NCBI RefSeq assembly: GCF_011759375.1
Contig: NZ_JAARML010000006.1
Span: 1-64,000, forward strand
Source of the DNA: Paraflavitalea devenefica
GTDB lineage: Bacteria > Bacteroidota > Bacteroidia > Chitinophagales > Chitinophagaceae
Reading direction: 5' to 3'
Length of the DNA: 64,000 bases
Below the pieces are notes generated by a model. The model worked only from the letters and a program-made list of their open reading frames with translations. It ran no database searches and was not told where the DNA came from. Of this stretch, positions 1 through 9,776 are shown piece by piece. Each line of letters opens with the position of its first letter. The first letter of the stretch is position 1. Position numbers and translations under genes: made by a program.

Positions 1-94
1 CTGCTTCAAAAAACTTCCATCCTTAGTTATTCCCCCAGAATTTTATTCTTCCAGGAGCTTCCTTCTATTACACACCATATATCGTCCTAAAATG

Positions 95-124
95 AAAAAA
101 GACCGTCTCATTCTTTTGAGACGG
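95..124 (-). terminator. Rho-independent terminator of the rhomboid-like gene
   Basis: On the minus strand an 8-bp stem (CCGTCTCA with TGAGACGG, positions 103-110 and 117-124) is followed by a run of T (95-100 on the plus strand are A). It lies just beyond the stop of the gene ending at 136. Confidence 0.8.
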
Positions 125-135
125 CCTCTTCGCTT

Positions 136-1095
136 TTATTGAGCGGGCAGTATTTCTAACATTTCCCTTGCCCATGTATTATTGGCATCTTTGATTATTA
201 TCTGTTCACAAATGGCACGAGCCTCTTTCAATTGCCCTTTTTTCTGAAGCTCATGCGCTTGCTCCTCTAATTTATGTACTTCAAGTTGTTTCAGGTTGAC
301 TTTAGCAAATTCATTGTTGGCATCTCTTTCAAGAATTACTTTATACAGCCTGACGGCTTCATCGAGTTTTTGCTCCTGGTGCAGGTTGTAAGCCCTATAA
401 GCAAGCCAGGAAGTGGAAAATGGGCTCCAGAAAACGGTGGAGGTGAGCACAACTATCAAGCTTATTGCCAGCGCCCATTGGGTTAATTTGTTGTACTTTG
501 ACAGATACGCCAGCGCCATACCCCATAACAAACCGCCTATAAGCATTCCGGTAGCTAAATTCCAGGTGTTTGTTCTTGCAAGGACAAAACAAAGAATTAT
601 CCAGCCAAAAAGAGTAATAACGGCCACCCGGTTAAGGTAATCTTTATATTCCGGGGTAAGTTTACCCTTAATGTAGATATATCCGAACAAAGCATAATCA
701 ACGCCTGCGAGACCTATACCTGGTGAGTCGGAAAAGGAAAGCTGTACTACTGAGCCAACAAAAGCAGCGGTCACGATCAGTAGTATATAAAAGGGCTTAC
801 CGCTCTCAAATTCAATTTTCTTTCCCAATACCCAAAACCAATAGAGGTTAAACCCTATCTGCCAGACTTCAAGGTGTAAAAAAGCGGAAGTAAAAAGTGA
901 CCATATACCTCCGTTAAAAATGTCAGCAGAAGATAGCGCGCCCCATTTCCCGTATGCTTCCCAGGTGTTTTTATTTTCTTCGAAATTAATACCAACATAA
1001 AGAATAACACATAGCAAACAGCAGGCAGCGGTAACAAGCGGGAAATACTTCCTGAATGGATTCGTATCCGGTATTACATCAAAGGTTTCTATCAT
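136..1095 (-). CDS. Rhomboid-like membrane protein lacking catalytic residues, with C-terminal TPR-like region
   Basis: 319 residues with about six hydrophobic segments (residues 18-36, 66-91, 102-120, 127-142, 157-173, 178-197), another near 207-223, then a soluble alpha-helical tail (230-319) with two TPR-like helix pairs. The fold resembles the rhomboid family: the segment around H74-x8-N83 matches the HxxxxHxxxN motif, and GLAG (128-131) sits where GxSG is expected. The second His of the first motif is Gln79, the nucleophilic Ser is Ala130, and the His of the last core helix is replaced (ATG at 181-183). It should therefore not cleave proteins. A role in binding or chaperoning membrane proteins, as for other inactive rhomboids, is inference. 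Confidence 0.75.
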   Translation of the reverse strand: MIETFDVIPDTNPFRKYFPLVTAACCLLCVILYVGINFEENKNTWEAYGKWGALSSADIFNGGIWSLFTSAFLHLEVWQIGFNLYWFWVLGKKIEFESGKPFYILLIVTAAFVGSVVQLSFSDSPGIGLAGVDYALFGYIYIKGKLTPEYKDYLNRVAVITLFGWIILCFVLARTNTWNLATGMLIGGLLWGMALAYLSKYNKLTQWALAISLIVVLTSTVFWSPFSTSWLAYRAYNLHQEQKLDEAVRLYKVILERDANNEFAKVNLKQLEVHKLEEQAHELQKKGQLKEARAICEQIIIKDANNTWAREMLEILPAQ

Positions 1096-1169
1096 GTTCA
1101 GGGGTTATTGCCCGTAAATATACACAAGCCGGCCGTTACTGCAATATGCCCGTTACATAGGAAGATAAC

Positions 1170-1718
1170 TTAACAGGCGGCGGCACCAATCCGTTTCCAG
1201 TAAATGATCGTGCCGGTAAGGCCGCCATGCGGCTTCAGGGCGAAGTCGGGGATCACACCCGTTCTTTGGAAACCTAATTTGTCATAGAGCCCGGCAGCCC
1301 CTTCCTCTTCTGCTGTATCCAGCGTCAGCAGCGTTCGGCCATTGTCAATGGCCAACTGTTCGGCCACCTCCATCAGTGAGCGGGCAATGCCCCTGCCACG
1401 ATAGCTTACCCGGGTCATCATCTTTGCAATCTCTCCACGGTGCGGCTGATTGGGCGGACAGTCGAGCAATAAGGTAACGGTTCCCACCAGCAGGTCGCCA
1501 TCAAAAGCGCCCAGCACAATACGTTCACCACGGTCGGCTGCCGCCAGGGAAGCTGTCCAGAAGGCAGTGGCTGCCTCCGGCGCCAGTGGGTGCATAAAAC
1601 TCACAGAGCCACCATGGGCCACTGTTTCAATGATCAGTTCGGCCAGCGCAGCAACAACAGGCGGTTGATTAGTAAGACGTATAATATTAAACTTTGGAGG
1701 CATATAGTTATTTCTCAT
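1170..1718 (-). CDS. GNAT family N-acetyltransferase
   Basis: 182 residues. A GNAT core with the acetyl-CoA pyrophosphate-binding signature RGRGIA at about 129-134, after the beta-strand GEIAKMMTRVSY. The C-terminal LYDKLGFQRTG is the usual beta6/beta7 element. The substrate is not readable from sequence. The start may be the first Met (1718) or the sixth residue, also Met. It is divergent from the aldo/keto reductase at 1779, with about 60 bp between them for both promoters. Confidence 0.85.
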   Translation of the reverse strand: MRNNYMPPKFNIIRLTNQPPVVAALAELIIETVAHGGSVSFMHPLAPEAATAFWTASLAAADRGERIVLGAFDGDLLVGTVTLLLDCPPNQPHRGEIAKMMTRVSYRGRGIARSLMEVAEQLAIDNGRTLLTLDTAEEEGAAGLYDKLGFQRTGVIPDFALKPHGGLTGTIIYWKRIGAAAC

Positions 1719-1778
1719 AATAAAGATAGTACCGGATGTGGAAAAGAAGGGTTTATATTTACAAGCTAAAAATCAGTA

Positions 1779-2762
1779 ATGAACTATAGAACATTCAAAG
1801 AGGCACAGGTAGCTGAGGTTGGACTGGGCACCTGGCAATTGGGCAGCGCCGACTGGGGAACGATCAACGAAGCTGAGGCCTTCAGCATTTTACAAGCCTA
1901 TACCGATGCAGGCGGTAATTTTATTGATACGGCCGATGTATATGGTATGGGGGTGAGTGAGACCATTATTGGCAAATTCCTGAAAACAGTTAAGAAAGAT
2001 ATCTATGTAGCCACCAAGTTGGGCCGCCGCGGCGATGCACCCAATGGCTGGCCGCAGAACTTCAGCTACGATGCCATGAAACGGCATGCAGAGGATTCCT
2101 TACAGCATTTGGGCGTGTCGCAATTGTTCTGCGAACAACTGCATTGCATACCTACGGAGGAAATGCGCAGCGGCAAGGTATTTGACCACCTGCGTAAGTT
2201 GCAGCAGCAAGGATTGATCCGGCATTTCGGCGCCAGCGTGGAGACCTCAGAAGAAGCGCTGATCTGCCTGGAGCAGGAAGGCCTGGCATCCCTGCAGATC
2301 ATCTTCAACCTGTTCAGGCAGCATGTGGCCGATGAAGTGTTTGCCCGGGCACAGGAAAAAGGCGTAGCCATCATTGTACGCGTACCTTTGGCCAGTGGCC
2401 TGTTAAGCGGCCGGTTCACCACTGATGCTACTTTCCCTGGTAAAGACCATCGCAACTACAATGCCAATGGTGAATCCTTCAATGCCGGCGAGACCTTCTC
2501 GGGCGTTGAATTTAAAGAAGGTGTACGCCTGGCCAATGAAATGAAGGGTATGCTACCGGACGATCGCATGGCCCAATGGGCTATCCGCTGGATATTGGAC
2601 CATCCCGGCGTCACTACGGTCATTCCCGGCGCTTCCAAAACCAGCCAGGTACACAGCAATGTAGCCGCTTCCGCCCTATCACCTTTATCAGCCTCTACCC
2701 ACCAGCAATTAAGAAAACTGTATGATGAACAGATCCGGCAGCAGATAAGAGGACATTTTTAA
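1779..2762 (+). CDS. Aldo/keto reductase
   Basis: 327 residues, the normal length for an NADPH-dependent (beta/alpha)8 aldo/keto reductase. The catalytic tetrad is complete: Asp50 and Tyr55 in DTADVYG, Lys80 in ATKLG and His122 in EQLHC. The C-terminal VIPGASKTSQV is the typical cofactor-binding segment. Predicted to reduce an aldehyde or ketone, possibly a sugar; the substrate is unknown. A TATATTTA sequence about 25 nt before the ATG could be the -7 box. Confidence 0.9.
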   Translation: MNYRTFKEAQVAEVGLGTWQLGSADWGTINEAEAFSILQAYTDAGGNFIDTADVYGMGVSETIIGKFLKTVKKDIYVATKLGRRGDAPNGWPQNFSYDAMKRHAEDSLQHLGVSQLFCEQLHCIPTEEMRSGKVFDHLRKLQQQGLIRHFGASVETSEEALICLEQEGLASLQIIFNLFRQHVADEVFARAQEKGVAIIVRVPLASGLLSGRFTTDATFPGKDHRNYNANGESFNAGETFSGVEFKEGVRLANEMKGMLPDDRMAQWAIRWILDHPGVTTVIPGASKTSQVHSNVAASALSPLSASTHQQLRKLYDEQIRQQIRGHF

Positions 2763-2797
2763 AATACGGCCGCAATAATCTATTAAAACGGGAACTT

Positions 2798-3904
2798 ATG
2801 GCGCACCCAAAGTATTTACATCCCCGCCTGAAGATTGCATTGCCTTTATGGACTGCTATTTGTCCAATCATCGGGTTGGTGTTATTACTTCTTCTCAGGG
2901 AAGAACATGCTGGTATTGTTGATGCGCTGATGGGTATAGCGCTCATCAGTGTAGTATTGTCGGCCGTGCACCATGCGGAAGTGGTGGCCCATAAAGTAGG
3001 AGAACCTTATGGAACGCTCATTCTTGCATTGGCCATTACTGTGATCGAGGTTTCGTTGATCGTCACCATCATGTTATCCGAAGGGGAGCAAGGGTCTACA
3101 TTAGCCCGGGACACGGTTTTTGCCGCCATCATGCTTATTCTTACCGGCATCATTGGTTTATGCCTGCTACTGGGAGGCTTTCGCTACAAGGAACAATTAT
3201 TTGTGAAGCAAGGGGTCAGCGCTTCGCTGGTAACGCTCTCTGCCATCTCTATATTAACCCTGGTATTGCCCAATTACACCACCAGTGTATTGGGCCCTGT
3301 TTATTCTACCAGCCAACTCCTGTTTGTGGCACTTGTTTCTTTGGTTTTGTATTTGAGCTTCGTTATGATACAGGCTGTTCGTCACCGGGACTATTTTCTC
3401 CCGGAAGATAATTCCGGTGAAGAGGACATCCATGCTGAGCCACCATCCAATCTTACCGCCATTACCAGTTTGGCATTACTGCTCCTGGCCCTGGCAGTAG
3501 TAGTGATCTTGTCGAAAAAACTGTCGCCTGCCCTGGAAAAAATTGTATTGGGCCTGGGCGCTCCCAAAAGCCTGGTTGGCGTTATCATCGCTACCGTGAT
3601 CCTGTTGCCGGAAGGATTAGCCGCCATCCGGGCTGCCCGGAAAAACAGGCTACAAACAAGTTTGAACCTGGCCCTGGGCTCGGCGCTGGCCAGCATCGGC
3701 TTAACCATCCCTGCCGTTGCTGTTGTAGGATACTTTACCGGTTTTACGATTACCCTGGGCATTGATACCAAATCCACCTTATTATTGGTGCTTTCCCTGT
3801 TCACCATCAGCATTTCATTTGGCGCCGGCCGCACCAATATTTTACAGGGCATCGTATTACTGGTGATCCTTGCTACTTATTTATTCACGACAGTGGTTCC
3901 TTAA
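2798..3904 (+). CDS. chaA: Calcium (sodium)/proton antiporter, ChaA type
   Basis: 368 residues with about eleven hydrophobic helices. Both alpha-repeats of the cation/Ca2+ exchanger superfamily are present: KVGEPYGTLILALAITVIEV in the first half and VGVIIATVILLPEGLAAIRA in the second, each with the ion-binding acidic residue. The acidic loop between the halves (near 205-220) fits a cytosolic hinge. It should export Ca2+ or Na+ in exchange for protons across the inner membrane. It starts 35 bp after the reductase, so co-transcription is possible. Confidence 0.88.
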   Translation: MAHPKYLHPRLKIALPLWTAICPIIGLVLLLLLREEHAGIVDALMGIALISVVLSAVHHAEVVAHKVGEPYGTLILALAITVIEVSLIVTIMLSEGEQGSTLARDTVFAAIMLILTGIIGLCLLLGGFRYKEQLFVKQGVSASLVTLSAISILTLVLPNYTTSVLGPVYSTSQLLFVALVSLVLYLSFVMIQAVRHRDYFLPEDNSGEEDIHAEPPSNLTAITSLALLLLALAVVVILSKKLSPALEKIVLGLGAPKSLVGVIIATVILLPEGLAAIRAARKNRLQTSLNLALGSALASIGLTIPAVAVVGYFTGFTITLGIDTKSTLLLVLSLFTISISFGAGRTNILQGIVLLVILATYLFTTVVP

Positions 3905-3995
3905 CAGCAGATCAGGAGGCATTTTTGATTCACCCCCCCCTTGCAGATATACAGGAAAAACTGCAGTTATCCGTTAAATCAGGCAGCTAATAAAT

Positions 3996-4040
3996 GGGAC
4001 AGCAACGAATCGCTGTCCCCTCCTTGTTTATTTATTTTTA
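3996..4040 (+). terminator. Probable terminator after chaA
   Basis: A perfect 8-bp stem (GGGACAGC with GCTGTCCC) and a 8-nt loop, followed by a T-rich but interrupted tail (positions 4020-4040). Confidence 0.55.
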
Positions 4041-4100
4041 CGGATGTCAATGACAGGGTATACCTGTTACCAACAGTCCTTAAACTAATAAACATTGTAC

Positions 4101-4592
4101 ATGAAAAAGCTGCATTTTACCATTTCCTTTTTTTGCTTTCTGATTATTACCGCTCTTTCCTGTAAGAAAGAGTGCCCTGCCCCACCAACGCCCCCGGCGC
4201 CTGTTATTAAAACAGTAGAAGAATTGTTGACAGCTAAAAGCTGGCAACTACAGGAAGCGCGGTTTCTCCAGGATAACAGTCTCACCTACTACAAACGGGG
4301 TGAAACAAGCAATGGAAATATTTATGATGTTGATTCCATACGCTTCAATGCCAATAACACAGGCTGGTATCGTAATAGCGGCGGCACCAGTACCTTCAAT
4401 TGGAACTTCCTGGATCCGCAGAAAACAAAGTTGCGTCTTTTCTATTCAGCCGCCAATTTCACGGTAAACTGGGAAAATGTGCACGTAACGGATTCCACGT
4501 TCAGGTATGCGGAATATTACACCATACCCGGATCATCCACTATAAGCATGGGAGCATTCTACCGTATACCAAGGCAGGGAAACGGACAATAA
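4101..4592 (+). CDS. Small lipoprotein, lipocalin-like
   Basis: 163 residues from the ATG at 4101; a TTG two codons upstream is less likely. The signal peptide ends in a lipobox (ITALSC) and the mature protein begins CKKECPAPPTPPAP, a proline-rich linker. The rest reads as beta-strands of the type in Bacteroidota lipocalin-like lipoproteins (LLTAKSWQL, a recurring opening). Function unknown. The histidine kinase starts 13 bp downstream, so they may be co-transcribed. Confidence 0.75.
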   Translation: MKKLHFTISFFCFLIITALSCKKECPAPPTPPAPVIKTVEELLTAKSWQLQEARFLQDNSLTYYKRGETSNGNIYDVDSIRFNANNTGWYRNSGGTSTFNWNFLDPQKTKLRLFYSAANFTVNWENVHVTDSTFRYAEYYTIPGSSTISMGAFYRIPRQGNGQ

Positions 4593-4605
4593 TTGCTATT
4601 TTGCG

Positions 4606-7600
4606 ATGATGCGCAGGCAATGTCTTTTTCCCCTTTCTTTTTACAGGCAGGTTACTACCCTGGCCAGGAGGGCCGGATACAGGTTATGTACAGGCTGGTT
4701 ATTAATACCGGTACTCCTGGCTGGGTGGAAGCCTGTTTTTTCCCAGGAGCTTGCTTATAAGCAATACACAACCAAAGACGGTCTGCCAGGGTCTGCTGTA
4801 TACCAGGCGCTGCAGGATAAGGAAGGATTCCTTTGGTTTGCCACCAACCAGGGAGTAGGCCGGTTCGATGGGAGCTTATTCAAATATTTTTCGAAAGAAG
4901 ATGGCTTGCCCGATAATGAAGTGATTAAACTGTATGCAGATAAGCATAACAATATCTGGTTTATTAGCCTGTCTGGAATACCTGCTGTTTTTTACCAGGG
5001 AAAGATCAGGCAGATAAACTGCAAAGGAGTCGTGGCCATTGCAGAAGATCCATTTACAGATACTATTTACCTCATCAGTGTCCGGAATGAAAAACAGGCC
5101 TCTTCGTATGGCTATTACCAGTCGGCCAACACCCCCGGCAACTGGCATTTTACCGGTACTTTCCGGGAAGCGCCCAATAACAAACCAGTAGAAGGTTGGC
5201 CTATTCTGAGGGCCTCCTTACCTTCCGGAACAGCTTATTATTTTTCCTATATTGATGGCTTCACCAACCGGCTGACCATCAGGAATTCCACATCAGCAAC
5301 CTCCTTTTTATTTACCAATAAAGGCAACAGCAGTGGTCTCTTTCCATTCATAAGCTATGCTTTTTCCTGTCCGGCAGCCAATAAGAAAGGGATCATTTTT
5401 GCCAGTGCAGATTCTTTGTATTTCGCTGGCGGGAATTATATACAAGGGCTTCTTTCGCTGCAAAGCCTCGGTTTGAACCTTCAAAAGGATGATGATATCA
5501 GTTCCCTGTTTTGCGAAAACGACAGTACGTTGTGGCTGTGTACCAGGCACCGGGGACTGATCAAAATCAACCATTTCATGGAATCACGGCGAACCATGGA
5601 ATACCTTTTTCCGCAGGCTTATTGTACCAGCATCGTAAAAGATGCAGAGGAAGGATATTGGGTCACCACCATGAATGATGGTGTTTATTACCTGCCCAAC
5701 CAGGATTTTTTCAACCTGAATAATATACCCGCTATCAATAGGAAAGACATTAAATGCATCAGGAACCTGCAAGACAAACGATTGGCCATTGGATCGGGCG
5801 ACGGCACGATTGCCACTATTACACCTGCCTCCCTGCAAATAAAGGTGGCAACAGCCTGGTCAAAACAACATAAAAACAATCGCATCCTGGACCTATGGCC
5901 TTTCGGGCATTCCCTGTTGGCCGGTAGCGATAAAGGGCTTTTCCGCATACAGGAAAGAGCATGGCAGGAGTTTAGCAGCATCGGTATACGTGGTGGAATT
6001 AAAGGGCTGCATCCTGTATCGGACGGCAATGTACTGGTAAGCCATGCATCAGGCGCTACGCTGATCAATTGGGACGCCCAAAAGGCAACCCGCCTTTTTG
6101 CTTCCCGGACTACTTGTGTAGCTGTAGTCAACAACCAATATTACTGGGGTACCCAGCATGGCTTATATACCTGGGCCAACAATTCAACCATATCGCTGGG
6201 AGAATGCTATCCCTCCTTATCAGGCATCATCAACCATATTGATATAGCACCAGATACCGCACTCTGGCTATCCACACAGGAAGGCATTGTCATCCTGAAA
6301 AACAATCATATTCAAACCATAAAAAAAGAGCAGGGATTATTGAGCCATATGTGCAGGCAGGTACTGTTCAATGATACAACGGCCTGGGTGGCTACCGACA
6401 AAGGCATTACACGGATAGACTATCAATGGCGCGGGCCTGCATTTGATTACATCATTTCCAATATTACGGAAGAAGACGGGCTTGTTTCCAATGATGTAAA
6501 CCAAACAGCCATCGAAGGCAACTATGTATGGGCCGCCACTGCTAAAGGCATTTCCTTTTTTTCCAAAGATTATGTGAGCCGGTCTTTTTCTCCGCCTCAT
6601 ATCTATGTAAACAGCATGGAAGCAGGCAACAAAACAATTCCCGTTTCTGACACGGTGATCATGGAGTATCCTGACAACAACTTACAGATAGAGGTATCAG
6701 CCATTTCATTTCGCAGTGGCAAAAATATACAGTATGAGTACCGGTTGAACGGGCAAGACAGCAACTGGCGAAAGACCACGAACAATATGATCGAGTTTGC
6801 CGCTTTGCCATTTGGAGAGCTGATATTTGAAGTACGCTCTATTAACCGGTGGGGAGATAAGAACATCCATCCCAGGCGGATTCTGATCATCAAAAACCCA
6901 CCATTCTGGAAAACCGGGAGGTTCCTTGTTTCCCTGTATATCCTGAGTATTACCCTGTCAGGCGCCGGCTTCTACCTCTTTTACCGCAACCGGCAGCGCA
7001 AAAAAGAACAGCTATTCCAATTAACTAAAAAGATGCATGAGCTGGAGATGCAGTCCCTGCGGTCGCAAATGAATCCCCATTTTATCTTTAACTGTCTCAG
7101 TTCCATTCAACGTTATATCCTGCAATCAGATACAGCCAATGCGAATCTTTATTTGCATAAATTCTCGGCCCTGATCCGGAAAATACTGCATTACAGCAGC
7201 GTCAGCACCATATCACTGGAACAGGAAATAAAGATGCTGGAACTATATCTTTCACTGGAAAAAATGAGGATAGGCGATAAGATGGATTACCAGATCATAT
7301 TGTCGGATGAGCTACAGTATGATAACCTGTATATTCCGTGTATGATCATTCAACCCTATGTTGAAAATGCTGTAAAACATGGCATTTCTCCTCTATACAA
7401 CCAAAAAGGAATGGTAACCATCCGTTTCAGACAAACACCAGGAACAGTGGAATGTATTATCGAAGATAATGGTCCGGGCATGGAGACCTCGCCAGGCAAA
7501 AAAACTCCCCTTACCGGAGAATATTCTTCTAAAGGCACCAGCATTACGGAAAACCGGATTAATGCTATTAACAGCCTTCAACCGGATAAAATAATACTGA

Positions 7601-7680
7601 ACATTGTCAATAAAAGCCAACTCGATCCCTCCACCACCGGGACCATTATTCAATTATCATTTCCTGTTATAACAGATTAA
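4606..7680 (+). CDS. Sensor histidine kinase with two-component-regulator propeller and Y_Y_Y domain, LytS/YpdA type
   Basis: 1024 residues. N-terminal signal anchor, then a large periplasmic sensor made of regulator-propeller repeats (first YTTKDGLPGSAVYQALQDK, then SKEDGLPDNEV and EEDGLVSNDVN). A Y_Y_Y-type domain follows (about 660-765), then one transmembrane helix (about 771-791) and a cytoplasmic His_kinase domain. The phospho-acceptor is His825 in NPHFIFN, and the ATPase N-box is QPYVENAVKHG. This layout resembles hybrid glycan sensors but has no fused receiver or AraC domain. The receiver is the next gene, 2 bp downstream. The signal is unknown. Confidence 0.92.
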   Translation: MMRRQCLFPLSFYRQVTTLARRAGYRLCTGWLLIPVLLAGWKPVFSQELAYKQYTTKDGLPGSAVYQALQDKEGFLWFATNQGVGRFDGSLFKYFSKEDGLPDNEVIKLYADKHNNIWFISLSGIPAVFYQGKIRQINCKGVVAIAEDPFTDTIYLISVRNEKQASSYGYYQSANTPGNWHFTGTFREAPNNKPVEGWPILRASLPSGTAYYFSYIDGFTNRLTIRNSTSATSFLFTNKGNSSGLFPFISYAFSCPAANKKGIIFASADSLYFAGGNYIQGLLSLQSLGLNLQKDDDISSLFCENDSTLWLCTRHRGLIKINHFMESRRTMEYLFPQAYCTSIVKDAEEGYWVTTMNDGVYYLPNQDFFNLNNIPAINRKDIKCIRNLQDKRLAIGSGDGTIATITPASLQIKVATAWSKQHKNNRILDLWPFGHSLLAGSDKGLFRIQERAWQEFSSIGIRGGIKGLHPVSDGNVLVSHASGATLINWDAQKATRLFASRTTCVAVVNNQYYWGTQHGLYTWANNSTISLGECYPSLSGIINHIDIAPDTALWLSTQEGIVILKNNHIQTIKKEQGLLSHMCRQVLFNDTTAWVATDKGITRIDYQWRGPAFDYIISNITEEDGLVSNDVNQTAIEGNYVWAATAKGISFFSKDYVSRSFSPPHIYVNSMEAGNKTIPVSDTVIMEYPDNNLQIEVSAISFRSGKNIQYEYRLNGQDSNWRKTTNNMIEFAALPFGELIFEVRSINRWGDKNIHPRRILIIKNPPFWKTGRFLVSLYILSITLSGAGFYLFYRNRQRKKEQLFQLTKKMHELEMQSLRSQMNPHFIFNCLSSIQRYILQSDTANANLYLHKFSALIRKILHYSSVSTISLEQEIKMLELYLSLEKMRIGDKMDYQIILSDELQYDNLYIPCMIIQPYVENAVKHGISPLYNQKGMVTIRFRQTPGTVECIIEDNGPGMETSPGKKTPLTGEYSSKGTSITENRINAINSLQPDKIILNIVNKSQLDPSTTGTIIQLSFPVITD

Positions 7681-7682
7681 CC

Positions 7683-8432
7683 ATGCCTATTAAGACCATT
7701 ATTATTGAAGATGAAGAAAGCAGCCTGGTAGTACTGACCGATTTCATTCAACGGTTTGCCAGCGACCTGCAGGTATTGGGAACCGCCGGGCATGTAAATG
7801 AAGCCATCGAATTATTAGAAAACAACAGCGCCGACCTCGTTTTCATGGATGTGCGCCTGGCAAATGGCACCAGCTTTGAAGTGCTCAGAAAGTTATCTTC
7901 CCGGAACTTTACCCTGATCATGATTACTGCTTATGATAATTATGCGCTGGAAGCCTTTAAATATGCCGCTATAGATTACCTGTTGAAGCCTATTGGCATA
8001 CCTGAATTTGAAGAGGCTATAGCAAGGGCCAGAAAAAACCTTTCACAGAAAATTGACACTAACACCATTGACACCCTGCTTTATAACCTGGGACAGCAAA
8101 ACAAACAGGACAAAAGGATAGGGATTGCCACTATTAACGGTTTTGAGTTTATAGACGCAAAAGATATTACCTGGTGTAAATCGGAAGGCAATTATACCGT
8201 TTTTCATTTGACCAATAGATCTAAAATAACCTCTTCAAAAAGCCTGGGCTTCTATGATGAAATATTAAATGCCAGCCATTTCTGCCGCATCCATCATGGC
8301 ACCATTATTAACCTGCAGATGGTTAAAAGCTATATAAAGGGTAAAAGCGGGCATGTGGTTATGACAGACGGTACCAGGCTGGAAATCTCCCAACGCCGCA
8401 AAAGCGACTTTTTAGACAAGTTCCATTACTGA
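7683..8432 (+). CDS. LytTR-family response regulator
   Basis: 249 residues. A receiver domain (1-120) with acidic pocket E9/D10, phospho-acceptor Asp56 in FMDVRL and the conserved Lys in YLLKPIG. A LytTR DNA-binding domain follows (about 145-248), with the usual KSEGNYTVF and FCRIHHGTIINL motifs. It is the partner of the kinase ending 2 bp upstream. Its targets are not visible here. Confidence 0.95.
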   Translation: MPIKTIIIEDEESSLVVLTDFIQRFASDLQVLGTAGHVNEAIELLENNSADLVFMDVRLANGTSFEVLRKLSSRNFTLIMITAYDNYALEAFKYAAIDYLLKPIGIPEFEEAIARARKNLSQKIDTNTIDTLLYNLGQQNKQDKRIGIATINGFEFIDAKDITWCKSEGNYTVFHLTNRSKITSSKSLGFYDEILNASHFCRIHHGTIINLQMVKSYIKGKSGHVVMTDGTRLEISQRRKSDFLDKFHY

Positions 8433-8462
8433 ATCCCGGTCATAACCACTATACCGGCATGC

Positions 8463-8786
8463 TTATCTCCTCCATCCCATCATGTACAGGAAATAGCCCC
8501 ATTTCCTGGAATAGGTGCGGTAGGGTGTTTGTAAATGATAGGGAGAATTGACAAATAGAATGAGTGTAAAGACAGTCAACAGGATATTCATTACACTATA
8601 ACCGAATATGAGGCGTTGCTGATCGAGCCAGCCGAATACGCACCAGCATAAGGTAACCGACAAGATTAGGATCAATAATACCAGGGATAAATTACGCGCC
8701 TTCTTTTTCCGGGCAAGGCGGATCATTTGGGGTACTAACAAGAGGCAGATGAGCGAATTGGCCATAATGGCAAACACGGTGTCCAT
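8463..8786 (-). CDS. SemiSWEET-like PQ-loop membrane protein
   Basis: 107 residues with three hydrophobic helices (about 5-25, 33-51, 58-78) and the Pro-Gln pair of the PQ-loop family at about residues 19-20, in LLLVPQMIRLARKKKARNLS. The size and three-helix bundle match bacterial SemiSWEETs, which dimerise to form a sugar pore. The C-terminal 25 residues are basic and aromatic. The transported substrate is unknown. It is convergent with the LytTR gene. Confidence 0.7.
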   Translation of the reverse strand: MDTVFAIMANSLICLLLVPQMIRLARKKKARNLSLVLLILILSVTLCWCVFGWLDQQRLIFGYSVMNILLTVFTLILFVNSPYHLQTPYRTYSRKWGYFLYMMGWRR

Positions 8787-8885
8787 AGTTATTGGTTGTT
8801 TAGGGGGTGTATAAAGGGCTAAGGTCTAATTCTTCTATTCCGTAATTCTTTGTAACTTCATCCTGTACCGGAACCATTAAACGCC

Positions 8886-9701
8886 ATGCAATACAAACAA
8901 ATACCAGCGCCGGAACACCTGAAAGCGTATGTCCGTTATTTCTGGACGCTGGAAGCGCCTCCTGAAAGCAACGCTCCCCAATCTTTCCGCACTATTGCCG
9001 ATGGCTCTCCGGGACTTATTTTCCACCAGGTAGAACAGGGCTCCTTTTATCAAAATGAAAAGCTATTGCCCGACATCTTTTTGTATGGACAGGCTACTAC
9101 CCATGCTGAGATCCGTGCTACCGGAAAACTGCGCGCGGTAGGCATTTTCTTCCATCCCAATGCGTTGAAATCCGTATTTGGACTGAATGCAGGTGAGCTT
9201 ACCGACACCTGTGTGGATGTTAATATCCTGACTGCCCCTGATGGCATTTCCCTTTCTGAACAACTGGTGAATACGCCATCCATCAACCACCAGATTGATC
9301 TGCTGTCCTCCTGGTTGCATACCCAGGCCGGCAGAAATTATACCCGGAATAACGATATCATGCAATATGCCGTATCGGCTATTGCCCGGTCGAAAGGAAA
9401 CATTTCATTGAAAAAGGTACAGATGGAGTTGCTATTAACCGAAAGAAGCTTTGAACGTAAATTCAAAGAATATATTGGGATCTCTCCTAAGTTATTTTCC
9501 AGGATCTGTCGTTTCCAGGCTTCTTTGCAGCAGCTAAAGAGTAACGATTACCAGAAGCTGTCAGATATTGCTTTTGAAAATGAGTACTCCGATCAGTCTC
9601 ATTTCATCAGGGCTTTTAAAGAATTTGCAGGATTCTCCCCTTTTCAATACCAGAAACAGGTGGCTGAGGTGTTCGAAAATTTAACCGCTCCTATAAAATG
9701 A
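8886..9701 (+). CDS. AraC-family transcriptional regulator
   Basis: 271 residues. The N-terminal domain (1-150) is of the cupin-like type in Bacteroidota AraC proteins (opening YKQIPAPEHLKAYVRYFWTL; DUF6597-like). The C-terminal part (about 160-262) holds two helix-turn-helix motifs, including LTERSFERKFKEYIGISPK and IAFENEYSDQSHFIRAFKEF. Ligand and targets are unknown; the neighbours do not identify a pathway. Confidence 0.88.
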   Translation: MQYKQIPAPEHLKAYVRYFWTLEAPPESNAPQSFRTIADGSPGLIFHQVEQGSFYQNEKLLPDIFLYGQATTHAEIRATGKLRAVGIFFHPNALKSVFGLNAGELTDTCVDVNILTAPDGISLSEQLVNTPSINHQIDLLSSWLHTQAGRNYTRNNDIMQYAVSAIARSKGNISLKKVQMELLLTERSFERKFKEYIGISPKLFSRICRFQASLQQLKSNDYQKLSDIAFENEYSDQSHFIRAFKEFAGFSPFQYQKQVAEVFENLTAPIK

Positions 9702-9776
9702 GTAAATACCCCTTTTTATTGTAGACCAGGTCATTAAGAACCCCAGGGTCTGACTATAATCATACAAGCTTCCCCG

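Noticed and set aside
3941..4165. Open frame of 74 codons after the antiporter gene
   Set aside because: It overlaps the terminator hairpin and the start of the lipoprotein gene and has no protein-like composition.
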